Below are positions 8,545 through 17,315 of a stretch of DNA of 40,889 bases, piece by piece; position 1 is the stretch's first letter; each line of letters starts with the position of its first letter. The DNA lies in assembly GCA_020847425.1 (NCBI GenBank), contig JADLCC010000211.1, positions 1 through 40,889 on the forward strand, written 5' to 3'. The notes beneath the pieces are model-generated. The model saw only the letters and a list, made by a program, of their open reading frames with translations, had not been told where the DNA came from and did no database searches. This DNA is from Saprospiraceae bacterium (lineage in GTDB: Bacteria; Bacteroidota; Bacteroidia; Chitinophagales; Saprospiraceae). The position numbers and the translations under genes are program-made.

Positions 8545-8915
8545 AAACCCAACCAAATCCGCCATCCTCCAATTCCTCTCCCAGGAAAAGGAGCAATTCG
8601 AAGCTCGCTTTCGGATTGCCAAAATCGGTTTGTTCGGTTCTTATGCCCTTGGAGAAGAGACAGAGCATAGCGATATTGACATCTTAGTTGAGTTTTATCC
8701 AAACACAGAAAACCTGAGTGAAATCAAATCATCACTCAAACAATTCATTAAAACAGCGTTTGAAAAAGAGGTAAACATTGCACGGGAAAAATACTTAAAA
8801 CCTTATTTCCGGGAGCAAATCCTCCGATCAGCGATTATCATATAACATTGTGGCTAACAACCAATTACAATCCATAAAAGCCCGTTTCGGGATCGTCGGC
8901 AGTTCCAGTCTCCTG
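8419..8915. repeat. 48-bp perfect direct repeats bounding the MNT gene
   Basis: 8419-8466 and 8868-8915 are identical (start CAATCCATAAAAGCCCG, end CCAGTCTCCTG). The repeat period is 449 bp and the MNT gene lies between them. Both copies are in the activator reading frame (five codons after the ATG at 8404, six after the GTG at 8850), so recombination between them would remove MNT and leave an intact activator starting at ATG 8404. Confidence 0.9.
8531..8845 (+). CDS. Minimal nucleotidyltransferase (MNT, HEPN-MNT antitoxin type)
   Basis: 104 residues. The nucleotidyltransferase signature G-S-x-x-x-G-x(5)-S-D-I-D is clear in 'GLFGSYALGEETEHSDIDIL' (about 34-53), giving the two metal-binding Asp residues; a third acidic strand follows with 'KEVNIAREKYLKP'. 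MNT proteins usually pair with a HEPN toxin and neutralise it by AMPylation, or act as stand-alone NTases. No HEPN-type ORF is adjacent: the next gene starts 4 bp later and is a sigma-54 activator. The gene starts inside the truncated activator copy and is AT-richer than it. It is probably a recently arrived orphan antitoxin. The start ATG has only a weak GAGG upstream. Confidence 0.88.
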   Translation: MEKHKNPTKSAILQFLSQEKEQFEARFRIAKIGLFGSYALGEETEHSDIDILVEFYPNTENLSEIKSSLKQFIKTAFEKEVNIAREKYLKPYFREQILRSAIII

Positions 8916-10145
8916 GATGCCGCGCTCGACACGGCCGTACGCGTAGCGGCGACCGACCTTACCGTACTCATCACCGGCGAAAGCGGCGTAGGCAAGGAAG
9001 TTTTTTCCAAAATCATACACGGACTCAGCAGCCGCAAGCACAACGATTTTATCGCGGTAAACTGCGGCGCCATACCCGAAGGAACGATCAATTCCGAGTT
9101 GTTCGGCCACGAAAAAGGTTCGTTCACCGGCGCCATGGGCGACCGCAAGGGCTACTTTGAAACCGTCAATGGCGGCACCATTTTCCTCGATGAAATCGGC
9201 GAAATGCCGCTCGATACCCAGGCGTACCTGTTGCGCGTGCTCGAATCCGGCGAATTTATCCGCGTGGGCGCCAGCAAAAGCATGAAAACGGATGTGCGCA
9301 TCATTGCCGCCACCAATGTGAACCTCGAAGAAGCGGTGCGCAAAGGGAAATTTCGCGAAGACCTGTATTACCGCCTCAGCACCGTACCAATCCGTGTACC
9401 TGCATTGAAAGAGCGCCGGGAAGATATCACCCTGCTGTTCCGCAAATTCGCGTATGATTTTGCCGAAAAATACCGGATGCAGCCGATTCGCCTCGATGAA
9501 CGCGCAGAAATAGTGCTGGAAAACTACAACTGGCCGGGCAATATCCGCGAACTGAAAAATGTAGCCGAACAACTCAGTGTGCTTTCCGAAGAGCGTCTGC
9601 TGACGGCGGACCAACTACAGCGCACCATGCCCCAATTGTTCAACCGAAACCTGCCGGTCATTGCAGAGCGGCACAGTGGCGGCGAAAGTTTCCAGGAACG
9701 GGATATCCTCTACAAGGTCCTGTTCGATATGAAAAACGACCTCAACGACCTCAAGTCGCTGATATACGAACTCGTGCGCAGCAACGACCTGCACATGCCC
9801 GATATCGGATCCGTTCGACAACTGACGCCGGCCTACGGCTCCACTTATCCGGCCCACAATACGCCTGCTTTTGAGAGTTCAGACTACGGCACCAACGAGC
9901 GCGGGAAATATTTTCCGTCCGGCGAACATGACCGGGTGATGCCGATTATCATCGATCCAGGCAAAACCTCTTCCAATTTTGACAAAAGTGAGGAAGCAGA
10001 TTCGCCACTGGCCATGGACGAAATAGAAAAGGAAGCCATTCGCCGGGCACTCAAAAAGTACAACGGCCGCCGCAAGGAAGCCGCGGAAGAACTCAAAATC
10101 AGCGAGCGCACCCTGTACCGCAAGATCAAACAGTACGACCTGTAA
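8850..10145 (+). CDS. Sigma-54-dependent transcriptional activator (AAA+ / Fis HTH), no receiver domain
   Basis: 431 residues. The AAA+ domain begins almost at the N-terminus: Walker A 'GESGVGKE' (43-50), sigma-54 contact loop 'GSFTGA' (90-95, usual GAFTGA), Walker B 'TIFLDEIGE' (about 110-118), and R-fingers before 'NWPGNIRELKN'. A variable linker (about 250-385) leads to a Fis-type helix-turn-helix ('NGRRKEAAEELKISERTLYRKI'). It lacks a receiver, GAF or PAS domain, so activity must be controlled by a partner or by expression, as in PspF-type activators. The start is a GTG at 8850, 4 bp after the MNT stop, with no Shine-Dalgarno. The 5' end is duplicated upstream. In Bacteroidota such activators often control envelope or secretion genes; the target here is unknown. 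Confidence 0.93.
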   Translation: MANNQLQSIKARFGIVGSSSLLDAALDTAVRVAATDLTVLITGESGVGKEVFSKIIHGLSSRKHNDFIAVNCGAIPEGTINSELFGHEKGSFTGAMGDRKGYFETVNGGTIFLDEIGEMPLDTQAYLLRVLESGEFIRVGASKSMKTDVRIIAATNVNLEEAVRKGKFREDLYYRLSTVPIRVPALKERREDITLLFRKFAYDFAEKYRMQPIRLDERAEIVLENYNWPGNIRELKNVAEQLSVLSEERLLTADQLQRTMPQLFNRNLPVIAERHSGGESFQERDILYKVLFDMKNDLNDLKSLIYELVRSNDLHMPDIGSVRQLTPAYGSTYPAHNTPAFESSDYGTNERGKYFPSGEHDRVMPIIIDPGKTSSNFDKSEEADSPLAMDEIEKEAIRRALKKYNGRRKEAAEELKISERTLYRKIKQYDL

Positions 10146-10147
10146 GT

Positions 10148-10380
10148 TAGTTATCCGTTATTAGTTATTGGTTATTAGTGTTGATAATCAAGCATTTATA
10201 CTTTAGGTTGCTAGGTTTTGTGCATGGGTTACGCCTAGGATACGTTTACTAAACTTTTAAATCTAGTAAACGCCGCTTGCCTTTTCATGTTAACAATTAC
10301 AAAAAGCCGGTCATTCCATACCGCGAAGATGGATATTTGCGCGTCCTAAGGTTTCAACAATAACTAAAAACGGATAACTA
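10148..10380. repeat. Intergenic gap flanked by 22-bp inverted repeat with heptamer array
   Basis: 10148-10169 pairs with 10359-10380 (21 of 22 bp; starts TAGTTATCCG). The left arm continues as four tandem heptamers GTTATCC, GTTATTA, GTTATTG, GTTATTA (10150-10177). The 189 bp between the arms shows no gene. A partial -7-like GATATTTG (10332-10339) before the next gene is weak. The arms frame nearly the whole 242-bp gap. Confidence 0.75.
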
Positions 10381-10387
10381 CTTTCGG

Positions 10388-11833
10388 ATGAAACGTATTT
10401 TTTCCCTTTCCATCGCTTTTTTGATTTCCCTTTCCTGTTTATTGGCCAATAATGGTTCGGGTTACAACATCCGGGTCAAACTGGATAATTACCCTCAAAC
10501 CCAACTGGTACTCGGATTTTACTATGGCGATAAAACCTATGTAAAAGATACGGCCGACATCGGTACGGATGGTTATTTCACGTTTACAGCCGATACCTTG
10601 CTGCCCTGCGGTGTTTACCTGCTGGTGACCAAACCGGACAACAATTTTATCCAGTTTGTGCTGCCGCCTGACGAACAGCGTTTCACGATCCAAAGCGATG
10701 TGAAGGATTTTGTTAGTAAAATGAAATTCAAAGGATCGGACGACAACGACCGCTTTTACGATTACCTGCGTTTTTTGGGCAAAATGCGGCCGGAAGCAGA
10801 TAGCCTGCGCGCCCAAATGAGCCGGTTGAAAAACAACCCCGCCGACTCTATCCGTATTACAAACAAACTGGCTGACATTGACAAGCAGGTCAAAAAATTG
10901 CAGTCCGATATCACGAGCAAATACCCCGGCAGTATGACCGCAAAAGTGGTCAAAGCATCCATCGAACCGGAGCCGCCTATCTTTCCCGGAGACGAAAAAG
11001 AGGCCAGCCTGAAACGGTATTACTGGTACAAAGCGCATTTTTTCGATAATATCGACGTGGCGGATCCCTGTATGTTGCATGGTCCGGTATTGCACACTAA
11101 AATTGATCAGTACATCACCAAAGTCACCCCGCAACACCCTGACAGCCTCAATATTTCGATTGATTATGTGCTGTCTAAAATGAGCGGCTCCAGTGAAAAC
11201 TTCAAATATTACCTGATCCACTTCCTGAATCAATACGCCAAATCCAATATTGTCGGCATGGACGGGTGTTATGTCCATATCGTGAACAAATACTATGCTA
11301 CGGGCAAAGCGCCGTGGACCAAAAAAGAAGATCTGGAGAAAATTGTGGACAATGCAAAACGCCTGGAACCTATCCTGATCGGGAAAATCGCTCCGAATAT
11401 TACCGTCATGGACCGCAACAACCAGCCGCACAGCCTTTGGGACGTGGACGCTGATTATACCGTTTTGTTTTTCTGGGCGCCCGACTGCGGCCACTGCAAA
11501 AAAGCCGCGCCATTCCTGGTCGAGTTTGCTAAAAATTTCCAGAACCGGGGCGTGAAAGTATTTGCCGTATGTACCGCTACGGGCGATAAAGGCCCTGAAT
11601 GCTGGAAAGGGGTGGAGGAAAAAGGATTCACGGACGACCTGTTCCTCAACATGCAAGATCCCTACATCCGCAGCCGATACAAAACACTATACGATGTGCA
11701 AACCACACCGCAGATTTTTATCCTCGACCGCAAACATGAAATCCTGATGAAACGAATCAGCGGGGAGGAATTAAGCAAAGTCATGGAGCAGGTAATGAAG
11801 TTTCAGGAAGATAAGAAGAAGGCGAAAGGGTGA
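10388..11833 (+). CDS. Periplasmic thioredoxin-like protein (DUF4369/DUF5106-TlpA type)
   Basis: 481 residues with a signal peptide (about 1-20). The N-terminal part (25-110) resembles the DUF4369 beta domain, and the middle (110-330) is a long helical DUF5106-like region. The C-terminal AhpC/TlpA thioredoxin domain (about 332-475) has the redox pair C367-C370 in 'FFWAPDCGHCKKAAPF' and a cis-Pro 'TTPQIFILD'. This architecture is typical of Bacteroidota envelope thiol oxidoreductases that reduce or oxidise exported proteins. It is flanked by inverted repeats on both sides and is probably a single-gene transcript. Its substrate is unknown. Confidence 0.88.
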   Translation: MKRIFSLSIAFLISLSCLLANNGSGYNIRVKLDNYPQTQLVLGFYYGDKTYVKDTADIGTDGYFTFTADTLLPCGVYLLVTKPDNNFIQFVLPPDEQRFTIQSDVKDFVSKMKFKGSDDNDRFYDYLRFLGKMRPEADSLRAQMSRLKNNPADSIRITNKLADIDKQVKKLQSDITSKYPGSMTAKVVKASIEPEPPIFPGDEKEASLKRYYWYKAHFFDNIDVADPCMLHGPVLHTKIDQYITKVTPQHPDSLNISIDYVLSKMSGSSENFKYYLIHFLNQYAKSNIVGMDGCYVHIVNKYYATGKAPWTKKEDLEKIVDNAKRLEPILIGKIAPNITVMDRNNQPHSLWDVDADYTVLFFWAPDCGHCKKAAPFLVEFAKNFQNRGVKVFAVCTATGDKGPECWKGVEEKGFTDDLFLNMQDPYIRSRYKTLYDVQTTPQIFILDRKHEILMKRISGEELSKVMEQVMKFQEDKKKAKG

Positions 11834-11847
11834 TTCCCTTTCTCAAA

Positions 11848-11937
11848 AAAAGAACACGGATTGAACGGATAAGACACGGATTTTCAAGGTGCAATTAACC
11901 TGAATCCGTGTCTTATCCATTTAATCCGTGTTCTTTT
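11848..11937. repeat. Long inverted repeat after the thioredoxin-like gene
   Basis: Arms 11848-11882 and 11903-11937 match at 33 of 35 positions with a 20-nt loop. Each arm holds two ACACGGAT/AACGGAT-like words (starts AAAAGAACACGGATT). The inner end is AT-rich but no separate terminator is visible, so this hairpin may be the terminator of the thioredoxin-like gene. Confidence 0.88.
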
Positions 11938-11967
11938 ATCCTGTTATCCCGTAAATCACTTCTTGTG

Positions 11968-11995
11968 TTGCATTCAAAGAAATTTTCTTCCTTTG
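11968..11995 (+). promoter_or_regulatory. Possible promoter of the 1332-residue fusion gene
   Basis: TTCCTTTG (11988-11995) matches seven of eight positions of TAnnTTTG, with TTG at 11968-11970 and a 17-nt spacer. The ATG follows 19 bp later. It is a candidate by pattern only. Confidence 0.4.
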
Positions 11996-12014
11996 CCGGG
12001 ATAAAATTTTCATC

Positions 12015-15000
12015 ATGACTTGCAAGGCAAAATCTCTGTTCTCAATCTTATCATTCTTATTTCTTACGATTTGGGTCAATGCCCAGACGACAGATGCCCT
12101 ACCCCGCAGCACACCGGAGGCGGAGGGTGTATCTTCAGAAGGAATCTTGAAGTTTCTGGATGCAGCAGGCAAAAGCAATCATGAGTTCCACAGCATCATG
12201 GTGCTGCGGCATGGCAAGGTTATTACGGAGGGTTGGTGGAATCCGTACAGCCCCAACCTGAAACACACCATGTATTCCGTGAGCAAGAGTTTTACCGCCA
12301 CGGCTGTCGGGTTTGCCGTGCATGAAAACAAACTAAGTGTACAGGATAAAGTCATCTCGTTTTTCCCGAACGATCTGCCCGAAACCGTCAGCCCTTTTCT
12401 GGCGGAACTGAGTATCAGGGATTTATTGAGCATGTCAGCCGGTCAGGAGCCCGACCCGACGCCATTGGTCAGAGCAGACAGCAATTGGGTGAGAGCATTC
12501 CTGGCCACACCGATTATACACAAGCCCGGCAGCAAATTTCTGTATAACTCCTTGTGTACCTATATGTTATCGGCTATTGTACAGCAGGTGACAGGAGAAA
12601 AAATCATCGATTACCTGCGCCCCAGGTTATTTACGCCGCTGGGAATTTCGGGTATGGATTGGGAGGTAGACCCCACCGGTGTCAATGTAGGCGGCTGGGG
12701 CCTCCGCGTCAAAACGGAAGACATGGCCAAATTTGGGCAGTTGTTCCTGCAAAAAGGCATGTGGAACGGCAAACAGGTGTTGCCGGCAGCCTGGGTGGAA
12801 GAAGCGTCCACGCTCAAGATCATTCAACATCCGGATTTGCCCCAGGCCAAAAAAGACTCCAGCGACTGGGAACAGGGCTATTGCTACCAGATGTGGCGCT
12901 GCCGAAACAACGCTTACCGGGGAGACGGCGCTTTTGGCCAGTTCATCATCGTTATGCCCGATCAGGATGCCGTTGTGGTGATCACCGCCGAAACTTCTGA
13001 TATGCAGCAGGAGTTCAACCTCGTCTGGAAGTATTTGTTCCCCGCCATTCAAAAAGACCCGCTGACTGCCAATAAAAAGGCCCTTTCGATGCTCAAAAAG
13101 CAACTCAGGGCCCTTGCACTCCCCATACCGGCAAAAGGCGCCGCTACTCCCACAGCAAAAAACATTGCCGGCAAAACCTATTCGCTTTCTCCAAATGATA
13201 TGTTTATCCAAAATATCTCTTTTCAATGGAAAGGAGATGTTTGTGAAATGGTATTAAAAAACAATACCGGAACGTATAACCTGCGTTTCGGGTCCGGCAA
13301 ATGGGTTTACGGAGAAACGCCTAAACGCGGCCCTTCGCTGGTTGCAATGGCGAAGGCTCATTTTGTTGGTTTGCCCGATCCCAAAGTGGCAGGAGCCTAT
13401 CGCTGGACGGATCAAAACACCCTGGAACTGACCCTGCGCTATTACGAAAGTCCGCATACGGAAACCTACGTCTGCCGGTTTGATCAAAACAAGGTGGCCC
13501 TGGAAGTTCAAAGTAGTTTTGTCAAAAACAAATCGGTGGCAATCAAAGGGTTACTGGCTGAAGGCCAGGCAAAACCCGTCCGGCTGATTCTCCGCGGCGA
13601 CGACATGGGTTTTTCCCATTCCGGCAACGAAGCGCTGATCAAATCCTGGAAAGAAGGTATCCAAACCTCGATCGAAGTGATTGTTCCATCGCCCTGGTTT
13701 CCGGAAGCGGTGCGGTTGCTGCAACAAAACCCCGGCGTAGATGTGGGTATTCATTTGGCCATTACCAGCGAGTGGGACAATGTCAAATGGCGGCCAATGA
13801 CAGATTGCCCGAGTATCCAAAACCAGGACGGCTACTTTTTCCCGATGGTTCAGCCCAACAAGAACTATCCCGGTCAGTCCATTGCAGAAAACCCTTGGAA
13901 GATAGAAGACATTGAAAAAGAATTTCGGGCGCAGATTGAAATGGCGCTTGAAAAAATTCCGCGCATCAGCCACATGTCCGCCCATATGGGTTGTGCATAT
14001 TTATCAGATGAGGTAAGGTTACTTACCCAAAGACTGGGTGAGGAGTATAACATCCCGCTCGAAGGTGGAGAAAAGGCTTTTAACTGGACTGGCTACGACG
14101 GTCCGCACCAGACATTCGCCGAGAAAAAACAAAGTTTCCTGAAAATGCTTCAAAAACTGGAGCCGGGCAAAACCTACTTGTTCTTAGATCATCCCGGGTT
14201 AGATGGCCCCGAACTCCAGGCCATTCACCATATCGGTTATGAAAACGTGGCCGAAGACAGGCAAGGTGTTACCGACCTGTTTCTGGACCGGGACATTCGT
14301 GATTACATCGATCAAAACGGCATACAACGTATTGGTTATAATGAACTTACATCGCATGAAGACTGGTGGAAAGAGGCTATTGTATACCAGATTTACCCCC
14401 GCAGTTTTAAAGACAGTGATGGTGACGGAGTCGGCGACCTGAAAGGGATAATTTCAAAACTGGATTATGTGAAAAACCTGGGGGTCGATATGGTTTGGTT
14501 GAACCCTATATTTTCCTCACCAAACAAAGACAATGGCTACGATATATCTGATTATCAGAATATTATGAAAGAATTCGGCACAATGGCCGATTTCGACGTT
14601 TTGCTCTCGGGTTTCCATAAAAGAGGTATCAAGGTTTTTATGGATATGGTACTCAATCATTGCAGCGACGAACATGCCTGGTTTAAATCGGCCCGCAGCT
14701 CGCGCAACAGCCCCTATTACAACTACTTCCATTGGTGGCCCGCAGAAAAAGGCAAACCGCCGTATCGCTGGAGCATTTTTGATGAAAAAGGAGATGCCTG
14801 GGAATACAATGAAGCCACCAATTCCTATTACCTGCATTATTTTGCCGATGCGCAGCCCGATCTGAACTGGGAAAATCCGAAATTGCGGCAGGAAATATTC
14901 AAAATGATGCGTTTCTGGCTCGACAAAGGTGTCGATGGTTTTCGGCTGGATGCGATTGCTTTTTGTTCCAAAGACACCAACTGGCCACCCCTGCCTGCAG

Positions 15001-16013
15001 CATACAATGGCAATTGGGGCATGTATTACGCGAGCGGCCCCCATCTGCACGATTACATGCAGGAAATGAACCGCGAAGTGTTGTGCAAATACAACGTCAC
15101 CACCGTTGCCGAGGCCATGGGCGATGTGGAACGCGTGATGAAATTTGTCGACCCGGCACGAAAGGAACTGGATATGGCCTATTATTTCGAAGCAATCGAC
15201 TTCGGTTATTTGCCCAATGAATATAAAATGCCTGACCCCAAAGGCTATGATCTGGTAGCCTGGAAAAAGATTTATGCCAAGTGGACCGATGCCTTTTCCC
15301 AAAAGGGCTGGGGCACCATGTACCTCGCCAACCACGACCAGCCGCGCATGCTCACGCGCTGGGGCAATGACGACCCGGCTTTCCGGGAACGCTCTTCCAA
15401 ACTACTCACCACTTTTATTTTAAGCATGCGCGGCACGCCGTTTTACTATTATGGCGATGAAATTGGTATGAACAACATCAAATTTGATAAAGTGGAAGAG
15501 TACAACGATATCGAATTGCTGACCAATTACGCACAGGTTAAAGCCAAAGGGGGAGATTTAAACCGTTTTCTGGATGGCATGAAAATATCCTCGCGCGACA
15601 ACGGCCGCACACCCATGCAATGGGACGCCACCCAGCAAGCCGGATTTACAACAGGCAAACCCTGGTTGAAAGTGAACCCGAATTATACGGCTGTCAACGT
15701 ACAGGCACAGGAAAACGATCCGGGGTCCATCCTTTCATATTTCAAAAAAATGGTTGCGCTGCGGAAAAACAACCCGGCGCTGGTTTACGGCGATTTTGAA
15801 CTGGTAGACATCGACAACCCCTCCGTTTTTGCATTTACCCGCACGCTGGACCACAAAAAAATGCTGGTACTGCTCAACTTTAAGGCCGTAAATGCTTCTG
15901 TAAACACCGGGCTGGATCACAGTAAAGCAAAAGTGCTGATCAGTAATTATGCTGCCCCCATGACAGCGGGAAAACTGAGGCCTTATGAAGCCATAGTGCT
16001 CGAAATCAATTGA
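12015..16013 (+). CDS. Secreted fusion: serine beta-lactamase-like + ChbG/YdjC-like deacetylase + GH13 glycosidase
   Basis: One open frame of 1332 residues with a signal peptide (cleavage near 'VNAQTT', about 24). Module 1 (about 30-370) is a class C beta-lactamase/esterase fold: nucleophile S88 in S88-V-S-K91, Tyr motif 'YNS' (177-179), plus a beta domain (380-500). Module 2 (about 518-775) is ChbG/YdjC-like: metal-site 'RGDDMGFS' (D529/D530), 'GIHLAITSEW' (H580) and 'HMSAHMGC' (H653/H657). Module 3 (about 783-1332) is GH13, closest in look to oligo-1,6-glucosidases: 'YQIYPRSF', 'DMVLNH', nucleophile D979 in 'GFRLDAI', acid E1033 in 'VAEAMG', D1108 in 'ANHDQPR'. All three sets of catalytic residues are present. 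It is probably a periplasmic or extracellular multi-enzyme acting on an acetylated amino- or alpha-glucan; the substrate is inferred only. Each module is normally a separate protein. Confidence 0.9.
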   Translation: MTCKAKSLFSILSFLFLTIWVNAQTTDALPRSTPEAEGVSSEGILKFLDAAGKSNHEFHSIMVLRHGKVITEGWWNPYSPNLKHTMYSVSKSFTATAVGFAVHENKLSVQDKVISFFPNDLPETVSPFLAELSIRDLLSMSAGQEPDPTPLVRADSNWVRAFLATPIIHKPGSKFLYNSLCTYMLSAIVQQVTGEKIIDYLRPRLFTPLGISGMDWEVDPTGVNVGGWGLRVKTEDMAKFGQLFLQKGMWNGKQVLPAAWVEEASTLKIIQHPDLPQAKKDSSDWEQGYCYQMWRCRNNAYRGDGAFGQFIIVMPDQDAVVVITAETSDMQQEFNLVWKYLFPAIQKDPLTANKKALSMLKKQLRALALPIPAKGAATPTAKNIAGKTYSLSPNDMFIQNISFQWKGDVCEMVLKNNTGTYNLRFGSGKWVYGETPKRGPSLVAMAKAHFVGLPDPKVAGAYRWTDQNTLELTLRYYESPHTETYVCRFDQNKVALEVQSSFVKNKSVAIKGLLAEGQAKPVRLILRGDDMGFSHSGNEALIKSWKEGIQTSIEVIVPSPWFPEAVRLLQQNPGVDVGIHLAITSEWDNVKWRPMTDCPSIQNQDGYFFPMVQPNKNYPGQSIAENPWKIEDIEKEFRAQIEMALEKIPRISHMSAHMGCAYLSDEVRLLTQRLGEEYNIPLEGGEKAFNWTGYDGPHQTFAEKKQSFLKMLQKLEPGKTYLFLDHPGLDGPELQAIHHIGYENVAEDRQGVTDLFLDRDIRDYIDQNGIQRIGYNELTSHEDWWKEAIVYQIYPRSFKDSDGDGVGDLKGIISKLDYVKNLGVDMVWLNPIFSSPNKDNGYDISDYQNIMKEFGTMADFDVLLSGFHKRGIKVFMDMVLNHCSDEHAWFKSARSSRNSPYYNYFHWWPAEKGKPPYRWSIFDEKGDAWEYNEATNSYYLHYFADAQPDLNWENPKLRQEIFKMMRFWLDKGVDGFRLDAIAFCSKDTNWPPLPAAYNGNWGMYYASGPHLHDYMQEMNREVLCKYNVTTVAEAMGDVERVMKFVDPARKELDMAYYFEAIDFGYLPNEYKMPDPKGYDLVAWKKIYAKWTDAFSQKGWGTMYLANHDQPRMLTRWGNDDPAFRERSSKLLTTFILSMRGTPFYYYGDEIGMNNIKFDKVEEYNDIELLTNYAQVKAKGGDLNRFLDGMKISSRDNGRTPMQWDATQQAGFTTGKPWLKVNPNYTAVNVQAQENDPGSILSYFKKMVALRKNNPALVYGDFELVDIDNPSVFAFTRTLDHKKMLVLLNFKAVNASVNTGLDHSKAKVLISNYAAPMTAGKLRPYEAIVLEIN

Positions 16014-16049
16014 TTGCATTTAAGTACAAGGACAATAAAGCCAACAATA

Positions 16050-17213
16050 ATGGACAAAAGCAGTAAAAAAAGTAAACGGCGGGATCGCAATGAAAAGGCA
16101 ATCATCAGGGGTCGCGATGAAAAGACCAGCGTTGCGGAGAAACCAGCCAAAAGCAATTATTTCGGAGCATTAACAGGTGTACGAGCCATTGCGGCTTATA
16201 TGGTATTTCTGCTGCATTACAATCCATTCAGCCCAACGGTGATCGGCAAACCATTGTATGATTTTACAAGAGAATTGCACATCGGCGTGACCATTTTTTT
16301 TGTATTGAGCGGCTTTCTTATTGCATATCATTATTCCGATTTAAAAGAATTCCGGTTTAAAAAATACCTGGTCAATAGAATTGCGCGGATATATCCAGTC
16401 TATTTTATACTCACAACATTTACCTTTTTGGTATTTATCCAAAACAATGCGATTTCAGGCACCCTTATTAATGTTTACCTTTTGAATATCACCTTTTTAA
16501 GGGGCTTTTTCGATGATTTTAAATTTACCGGAATTGCACCTGGCTGGTCTTTAACCATTGAAGAAACATTCTATTTTTCAGCACCGCTGTTTTTTCTGTT
16601 GCTGAATCGAAGCAGATACTATTTTATCATTCTACCGCTCCTTCTTGTGTCCCTGGGGGTCGGGCTCGTTGTAGTATTTTCTCAGGTCGACTTTTACGGG
16701 TTTTTCAAAACGTACGAATTCATGTTCCGATACACGTTTCTCGGAAGGTGTTCAGAGTTTTTTATTGGAATAGGTTTAGCCTTCTTTTTTAAACAAAAAG
16801 CCTGGCAGCCGAAATTCAATTACTTCACCTACGCGGGTATACTTGGAATAATTATTTGTATGTACTTCATTTCCTTGTATAAAGGCAACTTTGATTATGG
16901 CATACGGCACCCGGTTGGCAAAGTGCTGAATACCCTGGTGTTACCCATTTTTGGGATCGTTCCGTTTTTTTACGGGCTTTTAACGGAAAAAACCTGGATT
17001 TCTTCCTTACTGGGCAGTAAATTGTTTGTGTTCCTGGGCAAAAGTTCCTACGTGTTTTATTTAATTCACATGAGCGTAATCAGTGTGTTTTTACACCAAT
17101 ACAGCCCCAGCATTTTATTGCTTTTTCTGGAGTTAAACCTGGTCGCCATGCTGATTTTTAAATTCATTGAAGAGCCTTTAAATCTTTTTATCAGGAAAAA
17201 GTTGGCCCCCTAA
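16050..17213 (+). CDS. Membrane O-acyltransferase, acyltransferase-3 (OatA-like) family
   Basis: About 387 residues from the ATG at 16050; the track's TTG at 16014 abuts the previous stop and is unlikely. A Lys/Arg-rich cytoplasmic head (about 1-35) precedes 10 or so membrane helices. The family motif is near the first helix ('TGVRAIAAYMVFLLHY', with the conserved Arg and His), followed by 'VTIFFVLSGFLIAYHY' and a late 'YVFYLIHMSV'. Such enzymes move acetyl or other acyl groups to glycans, lipids or peptidoglycan. It begins 36 bp after the fusion gene and may be co-transcribed; acetylation and the neighbouring deacetylase-like module could act on the same glycan, but this is speculation. The gene is AT-richer than its neighbours. 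Confidence 0.88.
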   Translation: MDKSSKKSKRRDRNEKAIIRGRDEKTSVAEKPAKSNYFGALTGVRAIAAYMVFLLHYNPFSPTVIGKPLYDFTRELHIGVTIFFVLSGFLIAYHYSDLKEFRFKKYLVNRIARIYPVYFILTTFTFLVFIQNNAISGTLINVYLLNITFLRGFFDDFKFTGIAPGWSLTIEETFYFSAPLFFLLLNRSRYYFIILPLLLVSLGVGLVVVFSQVDFYGFFKTYEFMFRYTFLGRCSEFFIGIGLAFFFKQKAWQPKFNYFTYAGILGIIICMYFISLYKGNFDYGIRHPVGKVLNTLVLPIFGIVPFFYGLLTEKTWISSLLGSKLFVFLGKSSYVFYLIHMSVISVFLHQYSPSILLLFLELNLVAMLIFKFIEEPLNLFIRKKLAP

Positions 17214-17315
17214 CATCGCTTGTCCAACGTTCAACCCTTGTTTCGCAGCACTCACCCCTTTTTCCTTGCTCCAATGGATCCGAATGCCGCATTCTTGTAT
17301 CAAAAAAATACACAG

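Noticed and set aside
8404-8915. Insertion sequence or transposon explaining the duplicated 5' end
   Set aside because: No transposase, no terminal inverted repeats; the 48-bp repeat is far longer than usual target-site duplications and is coding sequence.
10439-11656. 405-residue ORF on the - strand inside the thioredoxin-like gene
   Set aside because: It is the reverse shadow of a gene with clear domains and a signal peptide. The translation is Phe/His/Val-rich with no motif, as expected from an antisense frame.
14517-15335. 272-residue - strand ORF inside the GH13 module
   Set aside because: It overlaps conserved GH13 motifs on the + strand; it is a shadow frame.
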